64,000 nt of DNA, taken from contig CP141140.1 in the NCBI GenBank assembly GCA_035235625.1, positions 38,125,351-38,189,350 on the forward strand, in the 5' to 3' direction. This document shows, in pieces, positions 46,901 through 57,450 of this stretch; position 1 is the first letter of the stretch, and each line of letters starts with the position of its first letter. The notes under the pieces are model-generated. The model made no database searches. It had not been told where the DNA came from and worked only from the letters and a program-made list of their open reading frames with translations. The translations under genes were made by a program, and so were the position numbers. The stretch comes from Saururus chinensis. Taxonomy: Eukaryota; Streptophyta; Magnoliopsida; Piperales; Saururaceae.

Positions 46901-48957
46901 GGCAAAATGTCACAATTGTTCCTGATATCTTGGACCCCTTCCAGACCTCACCTGTAACTTTTTTACCACCCATGTCATGGCCCCAATGCCTTCCTCCTTC
47001 CTCTGGCAGTGGACCAGAACCAGTCCATTTCTTGCATGATCTGCCTAGGCATTAGTATGAGAGGGATGTGAGTGATTATTTAAGTACCTACCTGATGATG
47101 ATGACACAAGAGCAATACTCACCCACTTGGATTCCCTATATGCTCTTTCTTCTAGTGATCCAACAGCTTTCCAACCTCCACACCACCCCAGCTATTATTG
47201 CAATATATTCTTGTGTGACCTCTAAGTTTTATCTAGATATACACCATCATGATATCCACTTAATCATTGACATTATATTTAAGCTTGTTCTCCTGTGCTG
47301 TCTTTGCATCATTATTCATGGTCCTAATATATGTAATAACTAATTTTTTTGAAAGATGGCATCTGAGTGCCTACATGTACTTTTTTATTGTTTTGAAGTT
47401 GGTACTAATTTGAGTATCATTTTTGTTTGAGATGGCTTGCCTGAATTTTCCTATGAAAGACTCCAGTATACGTGCCCATGACATTACTTGGTGGCTAAAA
47501 CAGGGAGGTTTGAGAAAGAGTAATATGAATAGGTGGCGTGCTAATTTTGGCCTCATTTACCTAACTACTGAAACTTCAGCCAACTATAAGAAATATTTTT
47601 ATTTGCACCCTACCCTTGGGTTTGTGTCAAGGGGACTTTCAGATGAGAAAGGAAAAACTGTTCAGCTATATGTTCAACAATTTTGGTGACACAGTAGTTA
47701 TCAGTTAATTTAAATATGTACTTAATGCTGGTATGTTGCAACTGTCTAACATCAAGTTATACATCAATAGACATGTACTGTTTCAAGATTTAAGAGAGTT
47801 ATTGGTGGAAAATTACTGAGGTCTTTGACAAAATTCAAGATGAACTTGATGGATGTGCCCTCGATTGTGTGCATAGACCATATGCCACTGAATGTATTTA
47901 ACATTGGAATTGCTTGTAGAAACTGTAAAACTGAGAAAAATCCATAAGTTGGACGTGTAAAAAGCCAATTTGATTCTCTGGAATTCTGAGTGCCATCTGT
48001 ATTATATGCTTGAAAGTCTGCGTAGAATGATATGAAATACTTGAATAACATGGTGAAATAAAACATGTTTTGTGTAGCTTTACAGGGAGTAATAACCAGT
48101 AACAATAATTAAGACATCACCATCTGCAACACATTCAGCGATATTTATTATTATTGTGTAGAATGGAGATAGCTATGAATGTATCACATAGGATTGGAAC
48201 CATATGCTTGAAATGGTGTGTGACATAAGTGGTGCATCTTATATTTGAGTGACATAAGTTTTGGCTAATAAAAGGTAGCTATCTATATAAATTGGGGCGG
48301 AGGTCAAATGAGAATGTCAAGACGGATGAGTTTAGGTAGAGGGAAGCTAAATTGAGAATGTTGTAACGGATGAATTGCTTACTTGGATGAATCAAATTAG
48401 TAGTAAATGAAATGTATGAGTTTTCTTTTAATGATAAGATGGGCAGGGATTAGTCTGCTTCTCGATTATTAATAATCACTAACTATTGTTGGGGAAAACT
48501 CTTAACACGTTACTAAATGAAGGCCTATAATTTATGTCATGAAGGTGCTTAGTCCCCTTCAGGATATTTCTTGTTGTTCATTTTATGGTTTTCATTTGGT
48601 GGCTTAATAGCTTGCATTTTTCACTAATGCTTCCCTTCTTTCTTGTTTTGTGTTAATGTTTTCATTTCAATGGTTACGAAGTTTCTTTCCTCTGGTCCTC
48701 TCTCAATTCATAAGCTTAACATTGTGCACATCAATTGTTATATTTTGTGCGCTTTTCGGTTCAATTTTTAATCCTTATATGGTGATTTATATTACTCACT
48801 GACTGTTGTATTTCGATACAGATTGAAAAATCTCCATGAAAGTTGCTCTAAAGAAATGGATGCTTATGCTGGTTGCATGTACTACCACACCAATGAGTTT
48901 GAATTCTGCCGCAAAGAACAGGAGGCATTTGAGAAAGCATGCCCTTGGTCGGTGTAG
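43974..48957 (+). CDS. NDUFA8: NADH dehydrogenase 1 alpha subcomplex subunit 8-like
   Basis: Two exons: 43974-44164 and 48822-48957 (intron 44165-48821, GTAAGT...ATACAG, phase 2 within Leu64). Together they give 108 residues, close to the ~106 of plant subunit 8. Eight cysteines form four pairs: C30/C40, C50/C60 and C72/C82 are CX9C, and C93/C104 is CX10C. This is the twin CHCH arrangement of NDUFA8, an accessory subunit on the intermembrane-space side of complex I, imported and oxidised by the MIA40 pathway. I recognise KKNDPNPEKCLDKG, KEMDAYAGCMYYHTNEF and CRKEQEAFEK as plant-type sequence. The frame is open 116 codons upstream, but MAASTVDAVGDPIPTSAV matches the usual N-terminus, so ATG 43974 is chosen. 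No presequence, as expected for MIA40 clients. It appears intact and is the only convincing host gene in the window. Confidence 0.94.
44165..48821 (+). other. Large intron of NDUFA8-like gene
   Basis: 4657 bp, bounded by GTAAGT and a CAG acceptor. It includes a LINE 3' remnant at about 44385-44700. Near 45065-45075 there is TGGTATCAGAG, an 11-base match to the iMet primer site, possibly an LTR-element fragment. Open frames at 46036-46359 (+) and 46503-46306 (-) are not recognised. The rest shows nothing I can name. Confidence 0.85.
44385..44700 (-). pseudogene. LINE (non-LTR retrotransposon) 3'-end fragment
   Basis: On the minus strand a short frame reads EKLRKC.LCWYGHVQ near 44690-44640, the C-terminal signature R-W-(F/Y)-G-H-V-x-R of plant LINE ORF2. 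After a frameshift, PKRTWMELIRMDMNMLSLTK and ELDTKLARMEE follow, where LINEs have G-R-P-x-x-(T/S)-W-x-E-V-x-(K/R)-D-(M/L). The usual post-ORF CCCAAATTGTTGAGAAAAGG lies near 44430-44450. Only the 3' end of the element is present (5' truncation is normal for LINEs). Its location in an intron, antisense to the gene, is a common tolerated position. Confidence 0.72.
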
Positions 48958-48983
48958 TGCACTGACAACAGCGATGTTCTATT

Positions 48984-48989
48984 AATAAA
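48984..48989 (+). terminator. Candidate poly(A) signal AATAAA
   Basis: AATAAA lies 26 bp after the stop codon of the NDUFA8-like gene. It is close to the stop for a plant 3' UTR, and another signal further down may be used. Confidence 0.35.
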
Positions 48990-51099
48990 ATGGAGGAACC
49001 AAGACAGTAGCAGGAAATTTAACAATGACGAAAGTATTTGTTTGCTCATCTCTTTTAATTGTTTGTCATGAGATAATACTTTTTGCAGAGTGGACAAGGC
49101 CCCGAGGAAACTTGTTTCTTTTCCTTACTGCTGGGCTATTGGACATTATAATTAAGAACTATCCTGATGATTCTGCGTGCAGGATTATCCATTTGCTCTA
49201 CTTGCCTTAATATGTATAGTTTGTTGTCTTCTGAAATTTTAGATGAAGCTATGATAAACAAAAAGAGAAGAAAAGGGGAAGCAGAAAGAACGATTCATAG
49301 ATGCTATTGTTGGAACCATCCCGGTTGGATGCTGCAGTTCCTCCTTTCGTTATTATTAGATCTGCTTGTTTGCATTCTATAACAGAAAATTCAAATATAG
49401 AAGATTAACTTCTTATATAGGGCCCTTCAACCATTGCAACCATCTGTCATCTCATTACTATACATTGGTGCACAACTTAAGGGCAACATTTTTGAGACTT
49501 GCATCATTTTTCTAGTGCTCATTAGAAGCTGAAAACAAAATAATGTGACTTTTGGTGAGGTAGCGAAGAATTTTCCTTTTTAGAATGTGGTAAAATGGAG
49601 ATGATGCATGTATACGTGTCTAGGATTCCCTGATTGCAGACTGGTATCCGGAAGGTTTTTTTATGTTTTTTTGCTAAGAACACAACCTCACTGATAATTG
49701 TGGTCTATTTGTGGGTCTTGGTAGTAACTGTGGCTTACAATGAAGTATTGATTCTATGCTTCTGTGATATTGCATCATTTCATAGTGTTGCATAATTGTT
49801 TAACATCTTTAACATCTTTTATTCCTAGCTACTGGCTGTCAGCTTGCTGTAAAATTCTTTCTAGGTTGGTTTTTCCCCTTTTAGTGCGGTTCCGTTTACT
49901 TTGAGCAACTTTGGTATGTTTTTCTGTTCGGGTTTTTAGTGGAATACTGAAATAAACATGATTTCTTCGCCAAAGCAAATTTTAGTGGTTCTTGGCTTGC
50001 AGCTCCATTTGAATGTTAAAATTTTATCCTAAGGCTCCGAAGTCCGAAAGGTCATCCAACAGTTCAATCCTAAAAAAACTGTGAAGCAAGTAGTTAGGAC
50101 GTAAAAGAACATATGACCCTAAGCCTTTGATAAGGAGATTTTTATGGTGGAAGACAATCATATTTCATCATTCGACCTTTTCTGTGGAGATTTGATATCT
50201 TGTTCCAAGCCTGTAATCTTTCTTGTATCTAGTTTCTTGACCTTAAATGGTGTGTTGTAAGAGCTTGAATTCGTAGCTTGTGAGTCAAAGTAGGACAACT
50301 CTTTTTCCAGCATTGGTCAACTGGCATTGTGAGAAATTTCTTAATGATTGGCTGTCAATTGGGGAGAACCGTTTATGACTACTAGATTGAATTTCTAAAT
50401 GCCTGGATATCGAAGGATTTAACGCCACATGAGCAACATGATTAGCAACGGTGGACATGAAATAAATGAGTCTAGCTGCATGGTGCAACAAAGTAGCTTT
50501 TCCTCTCACTAGAAGGCCAGCTTAGGCCTATGGGCATCCCAACTAGTTGCTCTCGGTTTGAATTCCTGGGATGTGGTGATCCTTCCTTAAGGTAGTGCTT
50601 ATTATCCTAAGCCAAAAATTCTAGTTCTATTGATGTAAACCCTATATTTTCTTACTTCATATTGAAAGTCATTTAGCAATGTTTATTGGCATTTAACAAT
50701 TATATTTATAGTGTTAGTTTTAACTTGTCCAGCTTTCTTTGTGGAAACTACAATAGATGGAAGTTTAATTTGGCTTTTCTCATGTAACATTCATAATAAA
50801 AAATATAGCATTTCATGAGTAATTGAAGAAAAATAACTTCCTTTGCAAGGTGCAAGAATGTTTTCTTGTCCATCATTTGAATCATTGGAAAGTGATTCTT
50901 GGATCTTCTTTAGGAGACTTCCGAAGATGATGCATTGATGGAGAACTAGAGGACACAATGGACGCATCCATAGGGATTGGTAATGCATGAAGTGGAACAA
51001 GGGTCACAAAAAGGTTTTCTACGAAATAGTACGTATGACTAGTAAATGTAACATTGTATCATTATCTATTTCATAGAGTTACTTTCAAAGATGGAGTAG
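48990..51099. other. Downstream intergenic region
   Basis: About 2.1 kb, no gene recognised. Frames of 60-76 codons on both strands have no known motif. A stretch at about 50440-50640 has GGTTTGAATTCC, weakly like a tRNA B box. Confidence 0.4.
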
Positions 51100-52710
51100 G
51101 TCCCATGGTTTTCTCTTTTTAGGGTTTTCCACATAAAAATTTGTATGTTTTTACTTCAATTTGCATTAATTAGCATTTAGATGAACTGCACACATTAATG
51201 GTCATTGAATAAACCTATGTAATTGATTAGGCTATTTCGAAAGATGGTAATCTAATCATATTTGGTGACTATTGTACTCTTGAAGTGATGCATAATATCT
51301 CATCCTAACTTTCAATTGGTAGCTGAGGAGGCCAATTATTGATTCATGGTTTTTCTAGTTAACTTTCTATTAGTACTTGTATTCTTCCTATGTTTTTGCT
51401 CATTATATTTGGTAGTTTTATATTTAAGGTAATCTTGAATTTAGATGAATATAAGACATTACTAAAAAGATTTGTTGTTTTGATCACACATAACATACAT
51501 TTAATTGTAGAAAATGAATTTTTTAAGTCTGAAATATTTGTGTTAAAGAAGAGATTGATTGATGAAAAGCCCATTACAAATGCTATCAAACTTGAACTCA
51601 ATAATAGTTATATAAAGTAGATTGAGAAATTAGAACAAGAATTGACTCTGTGCAAATAAAAATTGGAGGCCTATACAAAAGGGGTGAGAAATTAGACAAA
51701 ATGTTGAGTATAGGATAACCATCTCATAACAAATGTGGTTTAAGGTATGAATCTACTCAAGTAACATGTTCTAAATAAGTTTTTGTTAGAGTCAAACATA
51801 GGTATGATAACACTTTCATTGTAAAAATATAAGTGTCTTTATGTCACGTATTAACTTATTTCTGTGATCAAAGCAATGTCTTGAATGTGTAATTTTGAAT
51901 CAGTTCAAGTCTAAAGATCGAATTATGAGGATGGAGCAAACTAAGTTGAGAGATTGATTGATGTGAGGAATTGATAGAAGGAAACAAGGATTGTAGAATG
52001 ATAGATTGATGGAACATAGAGTTTCCTAAATTAGACTTTTCAAGTTTGATTTAGATTCATAGTTGAAGATATATTCCTTTTGAGACTTGGGGAGTCTATA
52101 AAAGGGTTAGGAATGTAAAGAGAGAAGGAAAGAAGGCTTAGAAATTGTAGAGAACTTATCTGGAGTGACTCTAATGATTAAAAAGAGAGAATTAATCTTT
52201 TAGATTGTGGTTTTTGTTTGCCTTTATCAAAAGAATGATTAGAGGTGAGATGAGTTCACAAAAATATATGCAAGGCATGGTGTTTAACAAAGATTGTTAC
52301 TGAGAAGATTAAAGAGAAAGAAGATTCATTTCAAAGGAGAAGATGAAAGATCTACATTGATCGAAGAACATAAGTTGAGGAGAAGATCAAGGTATTATCG
52401 GTAAACAACTAAGGAGTAGTTGATTCAAAATTAGAATGATATAAAGAACCAATTAAGTGAAGAAAAATGAGTATTTAATCTTTGTAATCGATAATTCTTA
52501 ATCTCAAGTTTACATAGTGCATAGTTGATTTGGATAGAGTGTCTTATGATTTTTCCTAATTGGGTTTTCACGTAAAAATTATTTTATGTTTTGCTTGGTG
52601 AATTGATTGCAAAATTTTCGTTAGAATACATAGGAATTAGACATGTTGAATTAGGCAAAATTTGTGTATTTAAAAGGGGAAGATAAATATTGTAACTTAA
52701 TTGCGAGTTA
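51100..52710 (+). mobile_element. Deleted R-related LTR element (R3)
   Basis: Three pieces in order. 51100-51345 matches an LTR 3' end (GGGTTTTCCACATAAAAA, then GGTAGCTGAGGAGG, ending TGATTCA before TGGTTTTTC). 51372-51790 is a gag fragment. From about 51810 an LTR of R type follows, with GTCTATAAAAGGG near 52090 and GGGTTTTCACGTAAAAATT near 52563. Sequence is more diverged from R0-R2 than those are from one another. Confidence 0.55.
51372..51790 (+). pseudogene. Copia-type gag fragment, element R3
   Basis: The open piece 51390-51620 is Lys/Glu/Leu-rich (VENEFFKSEIFVLKKRLIDE). After one stop come IEKLEQELTLCK and KLEAYTKGG. Then, shifted, KLDKMLS-like and a KCG-LRYEST-like block match the usual post-coiled-coil part of copia gag. 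Only this C-terminal part of gag remains. Confidence 0.55.
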
Positions 52711-53019
52711 GAGGCATTTTATTTATTTCTATTTGTGTATGCCACACACATTGATTACAACCGAACATTTCACTGTCCTAACAAGACACCTATCTAAAGT
52801 GACTAAAAAGAAGTGCCTCAACTTGACTTCAAGTTCTACAATAGCAAATAGTTCTTCAATAGACAAGTGAGAAACTAGACACAAAAAGCGTGGACCCTAA
52901 AAATTCAAATTGATTCCTTCTCTCTAGATAAATTAAAGTTTTGATTGCTAAGAATAATGTTTTATCTCCTACAAATCATTCAATAATATCCAAAAACTTT
53001 CTTAATATTAGTTTGGGTG

Positions 53020-53307
53020 AGAAATGACTCTGCAATGTAATGTGGCTTATTCCTTCCCCCTTCTCGTATGTCACCTTCTAATGCCAGCATTGCACCACCA
53101 TGTGCCAACACCATTTTCACCCCCATCAACTTCCTTATTATCCACACTTGCATCATCCTTTCCTATAATGCTTGTCCTGGTTTTACTTCCTCATGTAAGA
53201 CATTTTTGTGTGCCTCTTTGACATCCATCATTTTAACTGGTTCTTGTAGGACAACTTCCTCCCTCCCACCCACCCACCTATTCTTCCTCCCTCCTACCCT
53301 CCTCTTC
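53020..53307 (-). pseudogene. Decayed minus-strand ORF, distal part
   Basis: On the minus strand 53286-53200 reads EEVVLQEPVKMMDVKEAHKN and onwards. After a frameshift comes DDASVDNKEVDGGENGVGTW. It is acidic, repetitive and protein-like, and it abuts the solo LTR at 53308. The piece at 56762-57254 could be its upstream continuation. Not recognised with certainty. The style recalls linker regions of transposon-borne Ulp1-type proteins, which is only an impression. Confidence 0.3.
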
Positions 53308-54460
53308 TGTAAGATGTCTAACTTTAATCCGGTTTAATTTTCTTTTTAATTACGTGAATTTGTGTAGTTTTACTTGTTTGTTGGTTTAACTTAATTTTTT
53401 GGGTTAAGGGTTAGTAATTATGGCTTTAATAAGGTTTAATTTTACTTTTTATAAGTTTTAATATCAAACTTGATTTATCTAATTTTTTTATAATTTTTTC
53501 TTAATTAAGGGTGTGGACCCCACATCCATATTAGACGACGTGTGACACACTTGACCCCTAAATTCATATTATTTCATTTTAGTAGGTTTTGAAATGATTA
53601 AGCTCATTTTTAGCCCAAAAATAACCCTAATTAGCCACTTAGGGTATTTTTACCATATTTTACAACCCAATAATTTATAAACTTATTCCAAAATCTTACT
53701 ATTTAAGAAAAAAACCCTAGATACTTTCTCATTTAGGGAAGGTGTGTGCAAGGGAGAAAGAGGTGCTTTACTCCCATTTTGAAAGAGGAAAAAAAGATTA
53801 AGGCGTGTTTTCTTGCCCTAATCACCCATAATCTTTCAATTTTGGTCTTAATCCTTCGTATCTTCATTTTTTCTAATTTGATTCTTGATTTCTTCCATTA
53901 AAAATCTTAATTTTTATTTTTATTTAGAACCTAAATGGGTGATTTTTATTTTTAACCAAAGGATATTCTAGATCTACTTATTTTCAAGTTGATTGGAGCT
54001 TATTAGTTGATTTTAATTAAGTTTTAACAAAAACCCTAATTTTTGGGTAAGATATTTTAAGGATTGAAGTTCTTCATAGATCCAAAGGCTTCTTAGAGGT
54101 AAGAGACTTTTCTCTTGTGTGGTTTTATCCTTTGGAATGCATGATTTTAGATCTATGTGGGTTATTTCTTTATTTTGTAATTTGATGGTGATTTGTAAGA
54201 ACATGTTATTTATGACTATTTGCTTGCTATTAATCATGAAAATGATTAGATCTATCATGTTCTAGGGTTAGATTTTGATTATATGATATTCTATGGTAAT
54301 TTTAGAATTTATCAGATTTTAATTATATGATATTCTATGGTGATTTTAGAATTTATCTTGAATTTTTGAATGTTTTTTGTTTGAATTTTGGAAGGTTGAA
54401 TACAAACCAAGAAATGGGCAAAAAAGTTAATTGTGAAGGGCATTTGAACAAATGAAAAGG

Positions 54461-54552
54461 GCATTCGAACGGCTAACCGTTAGAACGGCCTCTCTAACCG
54501 ATCGAATGGCCTGGCGTTATAACGGCCTGACAGGGCATTCGAACGGCCAAAT
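54461..54552 (+). repeat. AACGG / AACCG motif cluster
   Basis: Within about 90 bp there are four AACGG and two AACCG words, several next to GGGCATTCGAACGGC. AACGG is the core bound by three-repeat MYB factors in plant mitosis-specific elements. The equivalent part of the other T LTRs is diverged but keeps some (GGCCGTTC at 41481, minus). Confidence 0.5.
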
Positions 54553-55983
54553 GGTAGTTTTGGGTATCTTAGCCTATTTTTGTACATGTTGGTCATTTCT
54601 TATTCTTTTATCATGAACCTAATTATTTATGGCTAAAATGAGTTAGTATTACCTAAATTACTACTGAGATTTCATGAGGACCATCTTTAAAATATGATTT
54701 AGCTCAAACATGATTAGGACTATACTTGGTTAGCTTTAGTATGCTATTCTACTTGCTTTAAATCCATGTTTGATAGCTTCTTCATAAATTACTTGATGAT
54801 TCCAGTAGGTTTTAACTATGATTAGGTATGTATATGCTTGCACATGTTATATTAATTTTAGATAAATTATGTTTCATATGTTTAGTTAAGGATGAATATG
54901 TGCATACTTGTCTAGGTTTAGCATGATGTTATACATGTCTGGACCTCATATTTTGATGTTTTCTACATATTTACTCCTTGATTTCAATTACATAGGGCTA
55001 TGATAAATTATGGATATTTGCTTATATACCATTGATCATAGCTTATTCATGCTTCACATGTTTTAGCTTAGGTTTGAACACTATCACTTATTTACACTAT
55101 TGCATAGACTTATATGATTTTATTTGACACAAATGGATCATCTTTCATGCACATATGGACTGATTTGAGCATGTTTACTTATACTTGAACTCAATTATCT
55201 TTTGCTCACACATGCACTATATTGCATGCATCATCAAAATGATTTATAAACAAGATTAATTGTGATTAGTTGTGTTTAATAGAGTGGATGCAATTGGATG
55301 CTGATGGTTGCCAGATTAGCCGCTAAAGGTTTATCAAATCGGTTTTACGTCTGAAAGGACGGGGTATTATGTCCAATGGACAAGGTTTTACATTCTTTTG
55401 AGGACGAGTTTCCTCCCTGGGTGAGAAGAGCAGATTGCTATAATAAGTTAAATTATTGAGTTTATTTGGACCATAAAAATCCAAGTTGGTTTGTCCATGT
55501 GCATCGGCTTATAGGGGGTCCTTTCCCCATCAAGGAACTTACCCAAACTGCTCGTTTTCTTTTAGGAGTTTGGACCTTCCCCATTATGGATTGTTCGGGT
55601 GAGCAAGTCTACTCGGGGTTTCGGCCTTGATGACATATTCATCGATTGATTTATGCATGTTTAAGGATATAATGCTCATTAACACAGGATGTGTAGGAAT
55701 AATGATTCTGATAGTATACATGAAATTATAAAATAAATTTGTATGAATATACAAAATGGTATGTGATGGATGCACTTAATTTGCAGGGTGAATGTTTTAT
55801 ATTTATGCTAAAAAAAGATTCATGAAATATGTAATTATGATAATAAGATTCATATGTTTACACAAGAGGTGTATATATTTTATAAGCTATATCTGAACTC
55901 ATGATGCACAGGTGGCATAGTATGTGCTTATAGAATGTGGGTTATATCATATGCAAGTGGCATGACTATGTGTTGATGAAATA

Positions 55984-55985
<2 letters not shown>

Positions 55986-56071
<86 letters not shown>
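55986..56071. repeat. (AT)43 microsatellite
   Basis: An uninterrupted 86-bp AT dinucleotide run inside the solo T LTR, between two copies of a GCAxGTGGCATGACTAT repeat. Confidence 0.97.
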
Positions 56072-56074
<3 letters not shown>

Positions 56075-56761
56075 GGTGGCATGACTATATGTTAATGAGA
56101 TATGTTATTGATAGCATGACATGCAAGGCATGAGTAGATGCTTATGGATTGTAAATTATGACATGATATACAGGTGGCACAGGTTTATGTGATTATTCTA
56201 TGATGAATGGGCATAATGTTTGATTATATAATGAGTGTTATGTTGCTTATGCATGTGTGGTCATTATGAATTTACTTTCCGTATTAAAACCTTTGCCGAA
56301 CTTTGACTCACCCCTCTTTGTTTTGTATTTTATTTTGAGGTAACATGTCGCGTCATGCATGTTGTTTGAATGGGCTCTATGTTGAGAATGTGGATAATCC
56401 GATCATTGAGAGGAGATTCATAGAGATGTTGGGTTTTATGTTAGCTTGTTTATGTCATGTTGAGTTATATATACACTTTACTTCACACATTTTATTTAGT
56501 CATTATTGGCTTAGACTTATTTTAGCCATGTGTGGGTTTTTTTATGACTAGTATGTGAGTAAGAGTGAGCTAATGCTTTAATTAGTAGCCCTTTTTTTGC
56601 TCATTTTTCTTTTGTATAAAGTATATGTATACAACTCTATAGTGTATTCTACCCAAGACTAGGTTAAGTCTTATGCAATTCAACTCCACATTGTCGCATC
56701 GCATGCCGCTTCCTCCTTGGATCAATTTCAGCTCAGGGATGGCGTGTGGCAGGGCGTGACA

Positions 56762-57254
56762 CCTTCAACACTCACAACTTTATTTTCACAAACAACACTA
56801 ACATGCTCTAGCATTAGAGCCTTAACCTCGGTGATGTCATTAGCATGAGAAGCCTCTAATTGAGGCCCACCATTAGAAGCCACATGCATAAAAAACTTAA
56901 ATAGTTAGTATATATTTCACATAGTTCCAAATTTTGAATTTTCTAAATTTCCATTTTTTTAGTTTTCAGGCTTTCAATGGTAAACATGTAAACAAGTTAT
57001 AGCTTAGTACTCACTTCCCCCTCATTATTGAACAAATCATCCTCTTCTAGGGGGGCAAACTCATCTGATCAATTTGCATGAGTAGGAACCTGTTCATGCA
57101 AGCACATCATTACAATGAAATTCCTGTATTGCGCAGTGCAATTCATGTCTCCAATTTCCTTGGTGATAGCACTTGTCTCCATCTCATTCACCCTCTTAGC
57201 AAGTTTCTTCACATTTCTAGACAAATGATCTACCTTCCATTCAATCCTATTCAT
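56762..57254 (-). pseudogene. Decayed minus-strand ORF, proximal part
   Basis: Starts with ATG at 57254: MNRIEWKVDHLSRNVKKLAK, a Lys-rich likely helix or coiled coil. After a TGA near 57069 the frame goes on acidic (SDEFAPLEEDDLFNNEGE) to a possible donor GAA|GTGAGT near 57020. A second coding-like block at 56880-56762 reads EASHANDITEVKALMLEHVS and ends exactly where the solo LTR was inserted. Not recognised. It could be a host gene remnant or a DNA-transposon accessory gene. Confidence 0.35.
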
Positions 57255-57450
57255 TGTTTCTTCACATTTCTACCTCTTTGTCAATCCTATTTTCCTCTCC
57301 CTCTTCTTTTTTGGAAAACACCGTCAAATTTCTCTAGTGGCACTTCATTGGAAGCTATAAGATCCATTGATGCAAAGATCACTCTCTCACTAGTCCAGAA
57401 GGAGTCAAATATTTCAACTTCATATATGAGGTCCAAGAACTCTTCGTACT

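Larger units (their letters stand above)
53308..56761 (+). mobile_element. Solo T-family LTR, about 3.45 kb
   Basis: TGTAAGATGTC (53308) to GGGCGTGACA (56761). The flanks TCTTC (53303-53307) and CCTTC (56762-56766) match at four of five bases. The same start and end words bound the solo LTR at 39233-42573. A TATA-like ACTATTTAAG lies near 53700. It contains an AACGG-rich cluster at 54461-54552 and an (AT)43 run at 55986-56071. No ORF of note. Confidence 0.85.

Noticed and set aside
50440..50640. tRNA-derived SINE
   Set aside because: GGTTTGAATTCC is only a weak B box; no A box at the right distance, no tail and no target duplication were found.
53024..53337. Plus-strand frames rich in Ser/Pro/Leu
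   Set aside because: The opposite strand reads as an acidic protein; these are its reverse shadows and they run into the LTR.
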